From positions 59,065,501 to 59,129,500 of the forward strand of contig JARZZO010000016.1 of NCBI GenBank assembly GCA_030544215.1: DNA of 64,000 nt, in the 5' to 3' direction. Each line of letters starts with the position of its first letter. Within the stretch, counting starts at the first letter, position 1. This stretch comes from Zantedeschia hybrid cultivar. Its lineage: Eukaryota; Streptophyta; Magnoliopsida; Alismatales; Araceae. The notes under the pieces are model-generated. The model was not told the DNA's origin. It worked only from the letters and a program-made list of their open reading frames with translations, and did not search any database. A program made the position numbers and the translations under genes. Shown here in pieces: positions 36,302 to 48,511 of this stretch.

Positions 36302-37921
36302 ATGGCTCCCAGGAAGAGGATGCCAGTTATTCGAGAGCAGGGAGATGTCCCTAGTGGGTCCGAGGCAGGGAGGCCGAGTGTTGAGCAGTTTATGGAGGCC
36401 ATGATGGATACTATGGCTCGATATCAGACTCGAGATCCTAGCGAGGGTTCTAGTACTCGGGGAGGGACCACAGCTACACTCGAGAGGTTCTTGAAGCTGA
36501 GGCCACCTCACTTCACCGGTCGTCCCGACCCTGACGAGGCCATTCATTGGCTTAGCGAGATTGAGAAGACTTTTGATACTATGGACTGTGCAGCAGTAGA
36601 GAGGACCCCGCTGGCTACCTTCATGCTGAAGGATAGCGCCTATGACTGGTGGACCACGTTGAAGAGTTTATCTTATGGGGACAGGAGTCTTAGGGAAATT
36701 TCTTGGGAGACCTTTGTCAAGGAGTTCAATGCACAATATTTCCCTAGACATGTCCAGCGAGCCAAGGAGAGGGAGTTTATGGACCTGACGCAGGGGAGTA
36801 TGACGGTACTTGAGTACGAGGCGAAGTTTGTTTCGCTGGGACGGTTCGTGCCTTTTATATCTGAGGACGAGGTGCGTCGCACGGAGAGGTTTGTGGATGG
36901 ACTTAGGCTCAGTTTGAGGAACTTCGTGGCGTCCCATTGTTGTACTGACTTGGCGTCAACAGTTAGGCGTGCAGCAGCTGTAGAAGCTCAGCAGATCCAG
37001 TCGGCCCGGGAGAGAGGGCAGACTGTTCAGGGGCCAGCGCGAGGCAGGGGTAAGGCAGCGGCACCGGCTCCTTCTGTCGGATCGGGATCGTCTTCTCTCG
37101 GCTCCCGATTCAGGAGATTCTTCAGGGGTGGTGGCAGCAGTAGTGGCAGCAGCGGCAGCAGCAGGCCCAGGCAGGGTCAGTCAGCATCCAGTGCACAGCA
37201 GGAGCTAGCTCAGAGGCTTCCGGCGGTTTGTCAGCAATGTGGTGGTGCTCATGACGGGACTCAGTGTCCCACTCATCCCAGGAGGTGTTTTTCTTGCGGC
37301 CAACAGGGCCACCTGGCAAGGCAGTGCCCGCAGGGGCATAGTCAGGGGCAGGGTCATGGCGATCAGAAGAAGCCGAGGACTCAGGGGAGAGTTCTAGCTA
37401 TCACCAGGAGGGAGGCTCGTGCGTCCAACTTGGTGGAAGGTACACTCTCTGTCCTTGGGAACTCTGCGCATGTGTTGATCGATTCAGGTGCTTTGCATTC
37501 TTTTATTTCCGAGCAGTTCCTAGATATTCTTTCTGCACCCATTGATGAGTTGTCTGATGGTCTGATGGTTGAGGTTCCTTCTGGAGACTTCATGATATCT
37601 TATAATTGTTTGAGGAATGTTCCCTTGACCATTGAGGGTCATGTGCTACCTGCTCAGTTGGTTGTACTTGCTATCCGTGATTTTGATATCATCCTGGGTA
37701 TGGATTGGTTGGAAGCCTTTTATGCGGAGGTGGACTGCCACAGGAAGAGGGTGCGCTTCTCTATTCCGGACATCCCGACCTTCTTCTTCCAAGGTATTAG
37801 GCTTTCTTCTCGAGGTATTCTCATTTCTGCCTTTAAGGCACGGAGGTTGCTTGCTGGTGGCTGCGAGGCTTTCTTAGCCTCTGTCGTTGTTTCTGATGTC
37901 TGTGCTAGTCCCAGTCCCTAG
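36302..37921 (+). CDS. gag: Element C gag and protease
   Basis: The ATG at 36,302 opens a frame of 539 codons. It has a retrotransposon gag domain (about residues 60-210, with YDWWTTL and the WETFVKEFNAQYFP block), a Ser/Gly-rich basic linker, a CCHC zinc knuckle CFSCGQQGHLARQC near residue 340, and an aspartic protease with VLIDSGALHSF near 395. It ends at TAG (37,919-37,921). The same frame carries straight on into RT, so this amber codon separates protease from pol. It may be a mutation or, less likely, a readthrough site. Confidence 0.92.
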   Translation: MAPRKRMPVIREQGDVPSGSEAGRPSVEQFMEAMMDTMARYQTRDPSEGSSTRGGTTATLERFLKLRPPHFTGRPDPDEAIHWLSEIEKTFDTMDCAAVERTPLATFMLKDSAYDWWTTLKSLSYGDRSLREISWETFVKEFNAQYFPRHVQRAKEREFMDLTQGSMTVLEYEAKFVSLGRFVPFISEDEVRRTERFVDGLRLSLRNFVASHCCTDLASTVRRAAAVEAQQIQSARERGQTVQGPARGRGKAAAPAPSVGSGSSSLGSRFRRFFRGGGSSSGSSGSSRPRQGQSASSAQQELAQRLPAVCQQCGGAHDGTQCPTHPRRCFSCGQQGHLARQCPQGHSQGQGHGDQKKPRTQGRVLAITRREARASNLVEGTLSVLGNSAHVLIDSGALHSFISEQFLDILSAPIDELSDGLMVEVPSGDFMISYNCLRNVPLTIEGHVLPAQLVVLAIRDFDIILGMDWLEAFYAEVDCHRKRVRFSIPDIPTFFFQGIRLSSRGILISAFKARRLLAGGCEAFLASVVVSDVCASPSP

Positions 37922-40798
37922 GAGGTGCCTGTTGTTTGTGATTTCGTAGATGTATTTCCTGAGGAGCTGCCTAGCCTTCCTCCTCAGCGAGAGGTCGAGT
38001 TTACCATCGAGCTTGCACCAGGTACGACGCCTTTATCTAAGGCCCCGTATCGGATGGCGCCAGCCGAACTCGCTGAGTTGAAGGCGCAATTGCAGGAGTT
38101 GCTGGATAAGGGTTTCATTCGTCCCAGTACATCTCCGTGGGGTGCTCCGGTTCTGTTTGTCAGGAAGAAGGATGGTTCCTTGAGATTGTGCATCGATTAT
38201 AGGCAGCTGAACCAAGTAACAATAAAGAATAAGTACCCGCTTCCTAGGATCGACGATTTGATGGATCAGTTGCAGACAGCGAGGGTGTTTTCCAAGATCG
38301 ATCTGAGATCTGGGTATTATCAGATGAGAATCAGGGATGTGGATGTTAGTAAGACGGCTTTCAGGACTCGGTATGGGCATTATGAGTTCTTGGTTATGCC
38401 CTTCGGCTTAACCAATGCTCCGGCGGCCTTTATGGATCTGATGAACCGAGTCTTCATGACCTACCTGGACCAGTTTGTGGTTGTGTTTGTTGATGATATT
38501 CTGATCTATTCTTGTTCTGAGGAAGAGCACGCTGCTCATCTTCGGGCAGTGTTGCAGGTCCTGAGAGAGCACCAACTTTATGCCAAGTTCAGCAAATGTG
38601 AATTTTGGCTGAACGAGGTGCACTTCCTTGGGCACGTTATTTCTGGTGAAGGCATCGCAGTGGATCCAGCTAAGATAGAGGCAGTGATGGACTGGAGCAG
38701 GCCGACTTCAGTGACTGAGATCAGAAGCTTTCTGGGGCTTGCCGGTTATTACAGGCGGTTTGTTCAGGGATTCTCTTCGATAGCGGCCCCCTTGTCGAGG
38801 TTGACTCGAAAGGGAGTTCGTTTCGTATGGACTGAGGATTGTGAGCAGAGTTTTATTGAGCTAAAAACTCGTCTCACGTCAGCCCCAGTGTTGGTGCTTC
38901 CATCTGGGTCAGGTGGATTTGTGGTTTACTCAGATGCATCCCGTCGAGGTTTGGGAGCAGTCCTTATGCAGCATGGCAGGGTAGTTGCTTATGCTTCTCG
39001 GCAGCTGAAGAGGCATGAAGAGAACTATCCTACTCATGATTTGGAGCTTGCAGCTGTGGTGTTTGCACTGAAGATCTGGAGGCATTACTTATACGGAGAA
39101 AAATTTCAGGTTTTTACAGATCACAAGAGCTTGAAATATGTGTTCACTCAGAGAGACCTGAATCTGAGGCAGCGGAGGTGGATGGAGTTTATTAAGGATT
39201 ATGACTTCGACCTTTCTTACCATCCGGGCAAGGCGAATGTGGTGGCAGACGCTTTGAGTCGGAAGACGGTCATGTCATACCTCATGAATCGGGAGTGGAA
39301 ATTATTTGAGCAGGTGGTGGAATCCTCCTTTAGGGTTCCACGTGAAGAGGATAGAGCAGTGCTTGTCAGCCTGACTGTGAGACCGGCTGTGTACCATGCT
39401 GTGATTGAGGCTCAGAGGGCAGATGCTGAGTTACCGCAGATTCTCCAGAGGCCTGAGGTTGAGTTGTGGGATGATGGTACCGTCAGATTCAGAGGCAGAC
39501 TCTATGTCCCGACTGAGGAAGACGTGCGCAGATGCGTTCTTGATGAAGCGCACCGTTCGAGGTATGCTGTGCATCCCGGGACAACAAAGATGTATCACTG
39601 TTTGAGGAGGCACTTCTGGTGGCCCGGTATGAAAAGAGATGTGGCTGAGTATGTGGCTAGATGCATGACATGCCAGCAGGTTAAAGCCGAGCATCAGAGA
39701 CCAGGAGGGTTGCTGCAGCCCTTGCCGATTCCTGAGTGGAAATAGGAGCATGTGACGATGGACTTTGTAATGGGATTGTCTGCATCCCCTAGCAGGAGAG
39801 ACGCTATCTGGGTTATCGTTGATCGGCTGACAAAGTCGGCACACTTCCTAGCCATTAGGAAGGACTGGTCGGTCGGCAAGCTGGCTAAGTTGTTTGTGGA
39901 CCGGATTATATCTCTGCACGGGATACCCTTGTCCATTGTATCGGATCGAGATCCGAGGTTTACTTCCAGATTCTGGAAGAGCTTTCAGCAGGCGTTGGGA
40001 ACTCAGTTGGCTTTCAGCTCGGCCTACCATCCAGAGACTGACGGGCAGTCGTAGAGGACTATTCAGACCTTGGAGGATATGCTCAGGACATGTTGCCTAG
40101 ACTGGGGAGGTTCGTGGGAACAACACTTGTCCACCGTGGAATTTGCCTACAACAACAACTATCATTCTAGCATCGGCATGGCGCCTTATGAGGCTTTGTA
40201 TGGGCGGCCGTGTCGATCTCCGGTGTGTTGGTCCGAGATCGGTGAGAGGCAAATAGCAGGACCTGAGTTAGTGCAGCAGTGTGCTGAGATTGTCAGGACG
40301 GTTCGGCAGAGGTTGACCGCAGCTCAGAACAGACAGAAGAGTTATGCTGATATCCGACGGAGACCACTTGAATTTGAGGTTGGGGACCACGTGTTTCTCC
40401 GAGTCTCACCCTCCAAGGGTGTGATGAAATTCGGGAAGCGAGGCAAGCTGAGTCCGCGATATATTGGACCTTTTCCCATTCTTGCTCGAATTGGGGAAAC
40501 CGCGTATCAGCTGGCCTTGCCGCCCAGTCTTGCAGGAGTGCACGATGTGTTCCACGTGTCCTTGCTGAGGAAGTACGTTCAGGATCCGTCCCATGTGTTG
40601 GATTTTTCAGAGTTGGAGGTCGCTGAGGATTTGTCATTTCCAGAGTATCCTGTTCGTATTGAAGATTGCAGAGATCAGGTCTTGCGGAACAAGGTCGTAC
40701 CGTTGGTCAAGGTGATTTGGCAGTACCGCTCCGGAGGTGAGGCAACCTGGGAGCGAGAAGATGAGATGCGGGAGCAGTTTCCTTACCTCTTCTCGTAA
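37922..40798 (+). pseudogene. pol: Element C pol: RT, RNase H, integrase and chromodomain-like tail, with two further TAG codons
   Basis: In frame with gag. The reverse transcriptase has VFVDDILIYS (YVDD-type site with Phe first); RNase H follows (YSDASRRGLGAVL, FTDHKSL); the integrase has an H-H-C-C zinc region (HPGTTKMYH and CMTC) and core. TAG at 39,743-39,745 sits where relatives have Trp before the integrase core. TAG at 40,052-40,054 occupies the place of the catalytic Glu (after ETDGQS). The last segment (40,055-40,798) has the GDHVFLRVSP motif and ends VKVIWQYRSGGEATWERED, like Tekay chromodomain tails. With these breaks the copy cannot make a complete integrase. Confidence 0.92.
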
Positions 40799-40867
40799 GT
40801 ATTCCGGTGAACTTGTATCCCCGTTGTGACCTTGTTATTCCTAGCAATCAATTTCGAGGGCGAAATT

Positions 40868-40886
40868 TCTTTTAAGGGGGGGAGAA
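40868..40886 (+). other. Element C polypurine tract
   Basis: An AAGGGGGGGAGAA purine run directly before the 3' LTR start at 40,887 is the expected plus-strand primer site. Confidence 0.85.
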
Positions 40887-43233
40887 TGTAAGGACCGAGA
40901 CTTTCGGATCCGGTTTTCGGGTCGGGCCCTGTAGTTCTGGCCCTGGAGAGGGGCGGGGGTTCTGAGTCGAATCGCGTCAGGACCCCAAGACGCGTTTTAA
41001 ATCGGCGTCCACCGTGGCAGACGCGTTTCAGGTTCTGCCACGTGGGTGCCACGTGGACTGATTTTGGACCGCGAGAGTACGGCCCTGTCAGGTCGTCTGG
41101 ACGGCGTCCGTGTGGGTCGACGCCTTTTAGACTGAGACTCTGGGTGTGTCAGAGTACGGCCCTGACAAGTTGTCTGAATGGCGTCTGTGAAGGACGACGC
41201 GTTTCAAAATCTTGTCAGAGCGGCCGTCATGTCACCTGATAGGCGTCCGTGCATGTCGACGCGTTTTAGCCAGTTTCTGGTTAACCCCGCGAGCCCTCCT
41301 TCTTTCCCCTCGTTTTCTCCGACCCTCCTTCTCTCCTTCTCCTCCGGCGACGGCGGCGACCCCCTCCTCCTCCCTCTTTTCCTCACACCATTTCGCCTCT
41401 CCCTCCACTCCATCCTCTACCTGGCTCCTACCCCTACCACCTCCACTTCCACTGCGGCGTTCTACTCTCCGGACGGCGGCCGACGTCACGGTGGGGCTAG
41501 GACGACCTCGGCGGTACCGGCGGCGGCGTGGGGCGAGACAGGCGGACGGCTTGAAGCTCGGAGGCGTTCGAGTGTCCGGTAGGGTGACGGTTCCCACGGC
41601 TTTGTGTTTAAACCATGTTTTCCCCCGTTTATGCATGTTGTGGATCCTTGGTTTTGGGGGGTAGAATGAGCATGTTTAGGAGTTCTTTTGATGATATGGG
41701 GGATTTGCTATGATTGAGATTTCCTATGGATTGTGTGCCCCTCTTTCTCCTCTGTTTTTGGGTATTTTGGGGCTGTTTGGGTTGAAAAGGGGAGCCCTCG
41801 GGCTCATGGCAACTCTGGTTCCTGGGGTTGAAAGACGTCGTGCATGGACGACGCCTTTTCAAAGGGCGTCGGGCCATCACGACGCCTTTTAGACAGGAAT
41901 CGTCTGACCGAGAGTCTGCCAGTTTGGGATTCTGGGACTAAAAGACGTCATGGGTGGTCGACGCGTTTTGAATAGCGTCAGGTAGCCATGACGCCTTTTT
42001 AAGACAGAAATCCCCTGTTTAAAGATTTCGGGAAATCCTGGTCTTCTGTGCTGAATGGCGTCTGAGGATGTCGACGCCTTTTAAACGGCGTCCTCTGGCG
42101 TCGACGCCTTTTAAGGCCAGATTCTGAAGACTGATTTATATGAACCTGTACATGGAGCTTGAATGGCGTCGACCTCGGTCGATGCGATTCAAGACAGAAT
42201 TCCGCTAATTCATGCCAGTAAAATGTGTTCATACTGTTAGATGATGGTTAGTGCATGTTTTAGTGTACCCGGTGGAGATGGATTCTTCATGACCGGATGG
42301 TGTCACACGTGTGTTATACGATCGCGGACTTTTCACGTGACCGGATCGTACAGTGCTGAGTTTTTGTGGTTTTGTGTTACTGTGGACCTGGAGTGACATT
42401 GTAGCGATTTATCACCCTGTGCTGGTGGGGGCGTGAGCACAGCGCCGGTGGGGGCGTGGGCGGGGTGACGCCTAGTGAGAGAGGGTCACCTGGTGAACCC
42501 CGGGGTCAGCTAGTACCGGTGTCGGAGTGGTACATTCGGAGAGTCACTCATGCTGAGGGAAGGGGTAGTCACCTGAGCCGGTTGGGCCGGAGCGAGCGTG
42601 CTATCCGAGGGGCTACTCCTTGGTCTCAGCGGGTCGAGGTTTTTCCCACCGTTGTTTGTACGGTCGGCGAGTTCTATCGAGACGGCAGTTGTGGGTTTTC
42701 TAACGGTTGGCTTAGAAGGTGCATGATTATTATATTTCGACCGCATGTGTTCTCACGTAGAGAATTAGATATCGTACCTGCCACTACACTTGTTACCTTA
42801 CTGTTAGTACTTTACACTTGTGGGTGTGTGCGTGGGCAGTGGGGATCGAAGGATCCCTACTGAGTCTTGTCTTGAGACTCACCCCTGCGGTTTTCAGGTG
42901 AGGACTCCCAGCAGACTTAGAGCGGCGTGTGCGGCCGGGTGTGGTGTGTCTTCAGCGGTTGTTCCGGGGTATGCCCCGATGTAGTTGTTAATTATCTTTG
43001 GCCTGTATGTTTAATTGTTTCCTTCTGTTGGAGAATGTAATTATTTGTTGTATCGAGTCGCATTGTAATAATTTTAATTCCTGCACTTTCATTTCAATTC
43101 AATGCGATGTGAATGTTTAGCTTAGTTTATTATTTATTTCCCAGACTTACTAGATCCTGGTTTGGTCCCAAATTAATGATTCGGTACCCATTTAGTAATC
43201 GGATCCCCGATTATAGGGTGGCGGGTCGTTACA
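40887..43233 (+). repeat. Element C 3' LTR (2,347 bp)
   Basis: Near-identical to the 5' LTR. A 3-bp loss near 42,592 (GAGTAGCGAG to GAGCGAG) is the only indel I saw. It carries the same twelve dyads, offset by 7,091 bp (cores from 40,974 to 42,166). Confidence 0.95.
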
Positions 43234-46136
43234 TATTCCATTAAGGCTTCTTGGTGAATCTTGGACCTTTTGATCAACTCAAGTACGGTGATCCGTGCCG
43301 GTGTTCTGTCCAGATGTTTCAACAAGTCATATTGAGTGCCTGGTGCACTCTCTTCATTATGGGCTTCCTCAGTCGGCTGTGATGGGCCGTCTCTGACTGT
43401 GGACTGAGGGAAGACTTTGTTGAAAATCCTTCCACTTCGGAGCGCATGTTCCTCAACCGTGGAGGATCCCGGTGACACCTTGAGTACCGCAGAGTCGGGT
43501 GGCGTAAGCGGTGCGGAGGGTTGATATGTAGGTGATGGGGTAGGATTAGGTGGTGGTGGCATGGTGCGGATTAAAGGCCTAGATGATTGGATGGTGGATG
43601 GGTAAGTGGTTGGTGAAGTGGGGAATGGGACGCGTAATAGCGGTCTGGATGGTAAGGGCGTATCTGGGTAGGTGGTGGTGGTAATGGGCGAAGTAGGGAA
43701 TGGTACGCGGAGTAATGGCCTAGATGGTAAAAGGGGTGCGTAGTTGGTTTGTGGTGGATTATATGGTGGAGGCGTAGTGGTATGGGGCATGATGGGCTTA
43801 AGGAAAGCGGGTGGCGGTAATGGGTTATTGGGTGCGGGCGAGTGATATGTGGGTGTCGGTAGAGGGGTGATGGTAATGGGTTGTGGTCTGGGTATGTGGA
43901 TGGTACGGCGTGGTGGTCGTTCTGCGGTACTCTGAACGTGACCCGTTGAATAAAGAGAGGAAGAGTCCTCTATTCTCCACTGTTGCCCACGGTCAGCCTC
44001 AAACTGGCTGTTCGTCAAGATAGGGGCAACTTGGTTTTGGTTAGGATGCTCCGGGAGCGGGTTCTGCACTATGCCCATATTTGGTGGCGGTGCTGCCTGT
44101 GCTGGTGGTCTTACTTGCTGCTGCTGCTGCTGCTGTTGCGGTCTTCTCGCCTTCAGGGCTGATATATACTTTTTCATCTCCTCCCAGTCTATGCCGCCCT
44201 GCTCATTGAGATCATGGATGTAATCTCTGAACTGGAAGCAGGTGTCAATGGTATGCCCAGGTTGCCTATGGAAATAGCAATACCTGGACGTGTCAGCATT
44301 TTGAGGCCAGACGGCCTTTTCCCTTGGCAAGACTAAGGCATTAGCTGCCATTAGAGCACTGAAGATATCGGCCAAGGATTCTGGGAGGGCAGGGTATTCC
44401 GCCCTCTTCGGGCCTGGAGGTCTTCTCGGCTGGTTATAATCACCAGGAGGAGGGACATTGTGGTATGCCGGCGGTGCGCGCGGCTGATATTGCTGCTGTT
44501 GGGGATATTGCTGTTGCTGGGGCTACTGGTACTGCAATTGCCTTTGTGGCGGCTGCTGTGGCTGATGCTGGTTCTGGTTCTGATTCGGCTGCTAGGGTCG
44601 TTGATACTGTTGCTGATAATGGGGGCTCTGCTGCTGCCTGTACCCTTGCTGGTTCGGCTGCTGTGGCCTCTGGTACTGCTGCTGACTCCTCACGAACTGG
44701 GGCGAGTTATTGTTCATGCTACTGACTTGCTCATGAGAGAGCGTGCCCTCAGTAGTCGGACCTGTGCTGGGAGAGTTTGGCACTGCAGGCTTTCTAGGTG
44801 GAGGCCTGTTAGGTCTGTGAGGATCAAAGATGCTAGAGAATGTAGCGTCCTTAAAAGCATTCTGGCAGTACCGTGCTCTTTCATAGAGCTCTGCCATATT
44901 GGTCAGATTGTTCAAGGAGAGGACTAGCTTGAATTGGGGCGTGGCGTTAGAAATTAACATCTTCACTTGCTCGGACTCGGACAAGTGGTCCTTCACCTTT
45001 TCGGCCATGCCCCGCCACCTGTCAGCAAAACTGACAAACTCCTCATCAGGTTTCATCTTTTTGGCAATGAGGTCAGTGATGGACAAGGAGGGTGCAACTC
45101 TGTCCTGGTATCGTTGGATAAATTTGCGTGAAACGATACCGTAATCCTCTACTTCTGAGGGTTCTAAAGAAAAGAACCACTCGAGGGCTGGTCCCTCTAG
45201 AGATCTCCTGAACAAAAAGGCCAACGACTTCTTGTCGTTCTGCCAGAAAGACGATTCGTACATAAACTCCTTCAGATGTGTAAAGGGGTTACCAGTACCA
45301 TTGTACTTTCGGTACACTGGCATTTCAGAGGGTGGTAGGTGGAATACCGGCAGGCTGGGTAAGTTGATTTCTGGTACAGCTTTGACCCCCATCATCTTTT
45401 GGAGGTTGTTAAACTGCTCATCCATGCGCTCCATCTTGGCCAGCAACGCTTGTGTGGTCAGATCTGCCTGGGGAGGAGGAGGAGATGGAGGTACTTGATA
45501 GGCCTGCTGCCTAGAGTACGTTGGACAGGGGGGACAATAAAGAGGAGGTCCGGCAGAGCTTCCGCCATGCGCGAGGGCATTTTGATAGACAGGCGTTTGC
45601 GGTCTAGCCGGTTGCCTAGAGGATGAAAGCTGCGGCCCAGCTGGCCGAGAAGTGATATGAAGGCCTTCCATGGCCTGATGGATGTAAGGAGGTTGAAGAG
45701 GAGGTTGTTGAGTAGCCACAGGGGGAGCCACAGGGTTCGGCTCAGCAGGATGCAAGGGTGCCTTCCCCTTCAGAATCGATTGGATCGCCTCGAACTGCTG
45801 AGGGTCCAGTCGGGAGGCAAGAACTCCCAAAGCGTTGACGAGATCCACAGGATCAGAGGATGAGGGATCATTCTGATTCATGTCTCCCTCAAGATCGGGA
45901 TTAGGAATCGTATATTCATGCGGGGGAGGATCAGGATATCGATTATGGGGATGAAAGAGAGGGGTCCGGACGTTCCCATCATGTCGATATGGAATGGGGG
46001 CAGAATTACAGGAGGCATCAGCATATCTCCCATTCTCATAGTTGTAGTCAGAATCCCGAGGGGCATTAGCATCTCCCTCGTAGTTGATGATGGCGTCTTG
46101 AGCCATACTCAAGTCCCTGCCTGATCGTAGCAGCAT
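43234..46136 (-). pseudogene. gag: Element B gag, N-terminal part
   Basis: The minus-strand ATG at 46,136 opens MLLRSGRDL and the same domain order as A: Pro-rich start, capsid-like region, Gln-rich tract, CYFHRQPGHTIDTC knuckle and Pro/Thr-rich repeats. TAG codons at 44,594-44,592 and 44,525-44,523 break the Gln-rich tract. The frame then stays open into the element C insertion at 43,238 and resumes at 33,795. Confidence 0.92.
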
Positions 46137-47142
46137 GATGTTAGATTTTTTTTCAAAGATTTGACAAACAAGTTGCACAGAGATTAATCAATCAAGTGGA
46201 TGCTTAACGTGATTTTAAGATTCCTTTTTGAGTTATTTGGATTCAATTAAACCTCAAATTCTCTCAAGGAAAGGATCCTAGTTTCAGTTCAGTTTCCACC
46301 GTTATTTTCTAGGGCTTTCTCTCACAACGCTTTCAGAATCTAACCGGGACTTCAATTGGTACAACCAGCCCGATGATCAAGGAGGAATACCTTGATTTTG
46401 GGGACTTATGGAAGTCTCAACGTCAACTTCTCTAGTCTGATCAAGGGACCAACCCAATCAGAGAGAGTTGCTGACGTCAAGTAATGTGTTCCTAAGAAAA
46501 TGAGGGTATTCGCCTCAATGCGTATGTCCTACGGCCTGGATGGCCTCTAATGCTTAATAATAATGGGTAGCTAGCACTCAAGCCACAAAAATCTGAAAAC
46601 TGAAAAATAACTAAGAAACTGTCTGAATCGCGTCGATGGTAGTCGACGCTATTCAAAACAGAATTTAATTTTTTTCGCATAAACAGATGCAGACAGCAGA
46701 GAAGATATGAAGACTGAAAGGCGTCTGGGTGTGTTGACGCGGTTTGAAACGCGTCAGTGCTCCGAGACGCTTTTCAGTTCGCAGAAACAGTTTTGCAGAA
46801 GGATTTTCTGGGTTGAATCCTCCTCAAACAGGTTAAAAGCAGGAAATAATCAGCTCATGTAGATTTTTTTTAATTCCAAATTTTTAACAGGATAATTTAC
46901 CAACTAAATAACTAGAAAATCAATCAATCACACATCATTTTCATCACAAAAACAGCTTTTTAAACTAATCAAGGGGAGGGCAAGATCTTGCCACTGGGGT
47001 GTGCACGTGGTGCACGAGGAAAATTAATTAAACAAAAACACTCACCAATTGGTGAGGACGTGTCGAAAGACACAAGTGGTGCACCGTGGGTGCCCGGTTG
47101 ATGATAGCAAGAACAAAAAAACTTAAAAGATGGCGAGACCAA
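46137..47142 (-). other. Element B 5' untranslated leader
   Basis: Non-coding, homologous to the A leader. It contains dyad cores at 46,630, 46,721 and 46,751 and the palindrome CTCACCAATTGGTGAG at 47,041-47,056. Confidence 0.8.
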
Positions 47143-47160
47143 GTCCCACCGTGATCGCCA
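47143..47160 (-). other. Element B primer-binding site
   Basis: Reads TGGCGATCACGGTGGGAC on the minus strand, identical to the element A site and a few bases from the B 5' LTR. Confidence 0.75.
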
Positions 47161-47166
47161 AAAAAG

Positions 47167-48506
47167 CTGTGAGTGGTTAGAATGACCGTGTGATTATCAT
47201 GAAAAATCTAGGTTATTTAGTGTAAAATAAACCTATTAAAAACAGCAACTAAGTGCAGTGATTGCCAGAAACTTTTAACTAAAAAGTTCCAAAAGAAGTA
47301 TGATCGCCTACCTGTTTAAACGCGGAAGATATGGAGTCCTTGGTTCCCCTTCCTCAGCCGGCTGAAGAAAGAGAGCCCTTCTTTGCTTTTTGTTCTTGCT
47401 GTTGAATTTGAAATTTAAGGTTGAGGTTGAGGTTGAGGATCGTCTAGAAATCCCTTTTGACTTGTGCTTGATTTGCTCCTTTTGATTCTCTCGTTGTTGT
47501 TGAGTGCAGCAGGAATAGAAAGAAAAGGAGATAAAGAAACAATGATGAGAATTTTAAGCAAAAGCAGTATCTATTCTAATCATGATGCTAAGCATGCAAT
47601 TAAACAGCAAACTTACTTGTTGAGTGGCTTTTGAAACCCCTTTATCAAGTAGGTTTTGAAGAGAATGAATGTGTTGTGTGTGTTTGCATGAAGTGAATGC
47701 TGAAGAATGTAGAATTAAATGAAATGCATATATGAAAAACTTATGCCCAATTGTTGAATTCTTGAATGGATGAAGACTCTTGAAAAGACGCCGACTTCTG
47801 GAAACAGCGCTTCAGCGTTCCGACGTTGTTGCTTTGATCTTCAATTCGCTATCGCTCCAGTAATTCAACTCAAGATTATGTTCTCTCTCTTTTTTTACTC
47901 TTCAACATGTAAGGTATTTATAGACTTCTTCTGCGTTCGTGATTAACATAAAAAAACTTCGGATTTATCCATCTTAATCGACAGATAAATACTGATTAAT
48001 TCATCTTTATCTGTAATTATCTAAAACGCGTCCAGTATGACTGACGCCTTTCAAATTAATTAAGATAAGGATAAATATCCGGTAAAACTTATCTTTATCT
48101 TTATTAGGTAAAACGCGTCCACATGTGTAGACGTCTTTTACACTAATTAAGATAAGGATAAACATCCGGAAGAGAAGTTAAAATAGCTTAGGAAACCTAA
48201 AACGCGTCAGCACTTACAGACGCCTTTTAGCTAATTAATCAACTGATTAAAATTCAAATTTAAACGTTAAAATAGGAATAAAATCTAAATGGCGTCTATA
48301 CATGTAGACGTCTTTTAGAGTTCTGCATATTTTAACTGAAATTTGAGCTAAAATCAATTTAATTGATTAACTTAAACATGTCTGTTTGACACGACACTCA
48401 AAAATATCAATAAAAAGTAATTAATGATTAAATATTAGACCATTCTAAGGCATTATTATATGATATGAAATTTACTCAAAATGATGTCAAAATTAGCGTG
48501 TCTACA
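47167..48506 (-). repeat. Element B 5' LTR (1,340 bp)
   Basis: Starts TGTGAGTGGT and ends GTGTCTACA on the plus strand. Dyad cores start at 48,028, 48,115, 48,204 and 48,292. The right flank AAGGG (48,507-48,511) completes the duplication. Confidence 0.95.
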
Positions 48507-48511
48507 AAGGG

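Larger units (their letters stand above)
33796..43233 (+). mobile_element. Element C: Tekay-type chromovirus (Ty3/gypsy), inserted in the gag of B
   Basis: This 9,438-bp element has LTRs that start TGTAAGGACC and end GTCGTTACA. An initiator-Met primer site follows the 5' LTR and a G-rich polypurine tract precedes the 3' LTR. It carries one gag-pol frame and is flanked by TATTC. By eye the LTRs differ by about 13 substitutions and one 3-bp indel in 2.35 kb, so it is the youngest layer. The long C-terminal tail after integrase looks like the chromodomain region of Tekay/Del elements. Confidence 0.95.
24571..48506 (-). mobile_element. Element B: same Tat family as A, inserted in reverse inside A
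   Basis: B is flanked by AAGGG on both sides. On the minus strand its order is 5' LTR (47,167-48,506), primer site, leader, gag-protease, pol and 3' LTR (24,571-25,908). Without nested element C it is about 14.5 kb. Its pol is fully open. It lacks the 5.2-kb antisense-gene block that A carries between pol and the 3' LTR. The two LTRs differ by about 22 changes in 1,338 bp (by eye). Confidence 0.95.

Noticed and set aside
36302..40798. Recoding of TAG as an amino acid throughout element C
   Set aside because: Host and element genes use TAG normally elsewhere, and one TAG falls on a catalytic Glu; mutation is the simpler reading.
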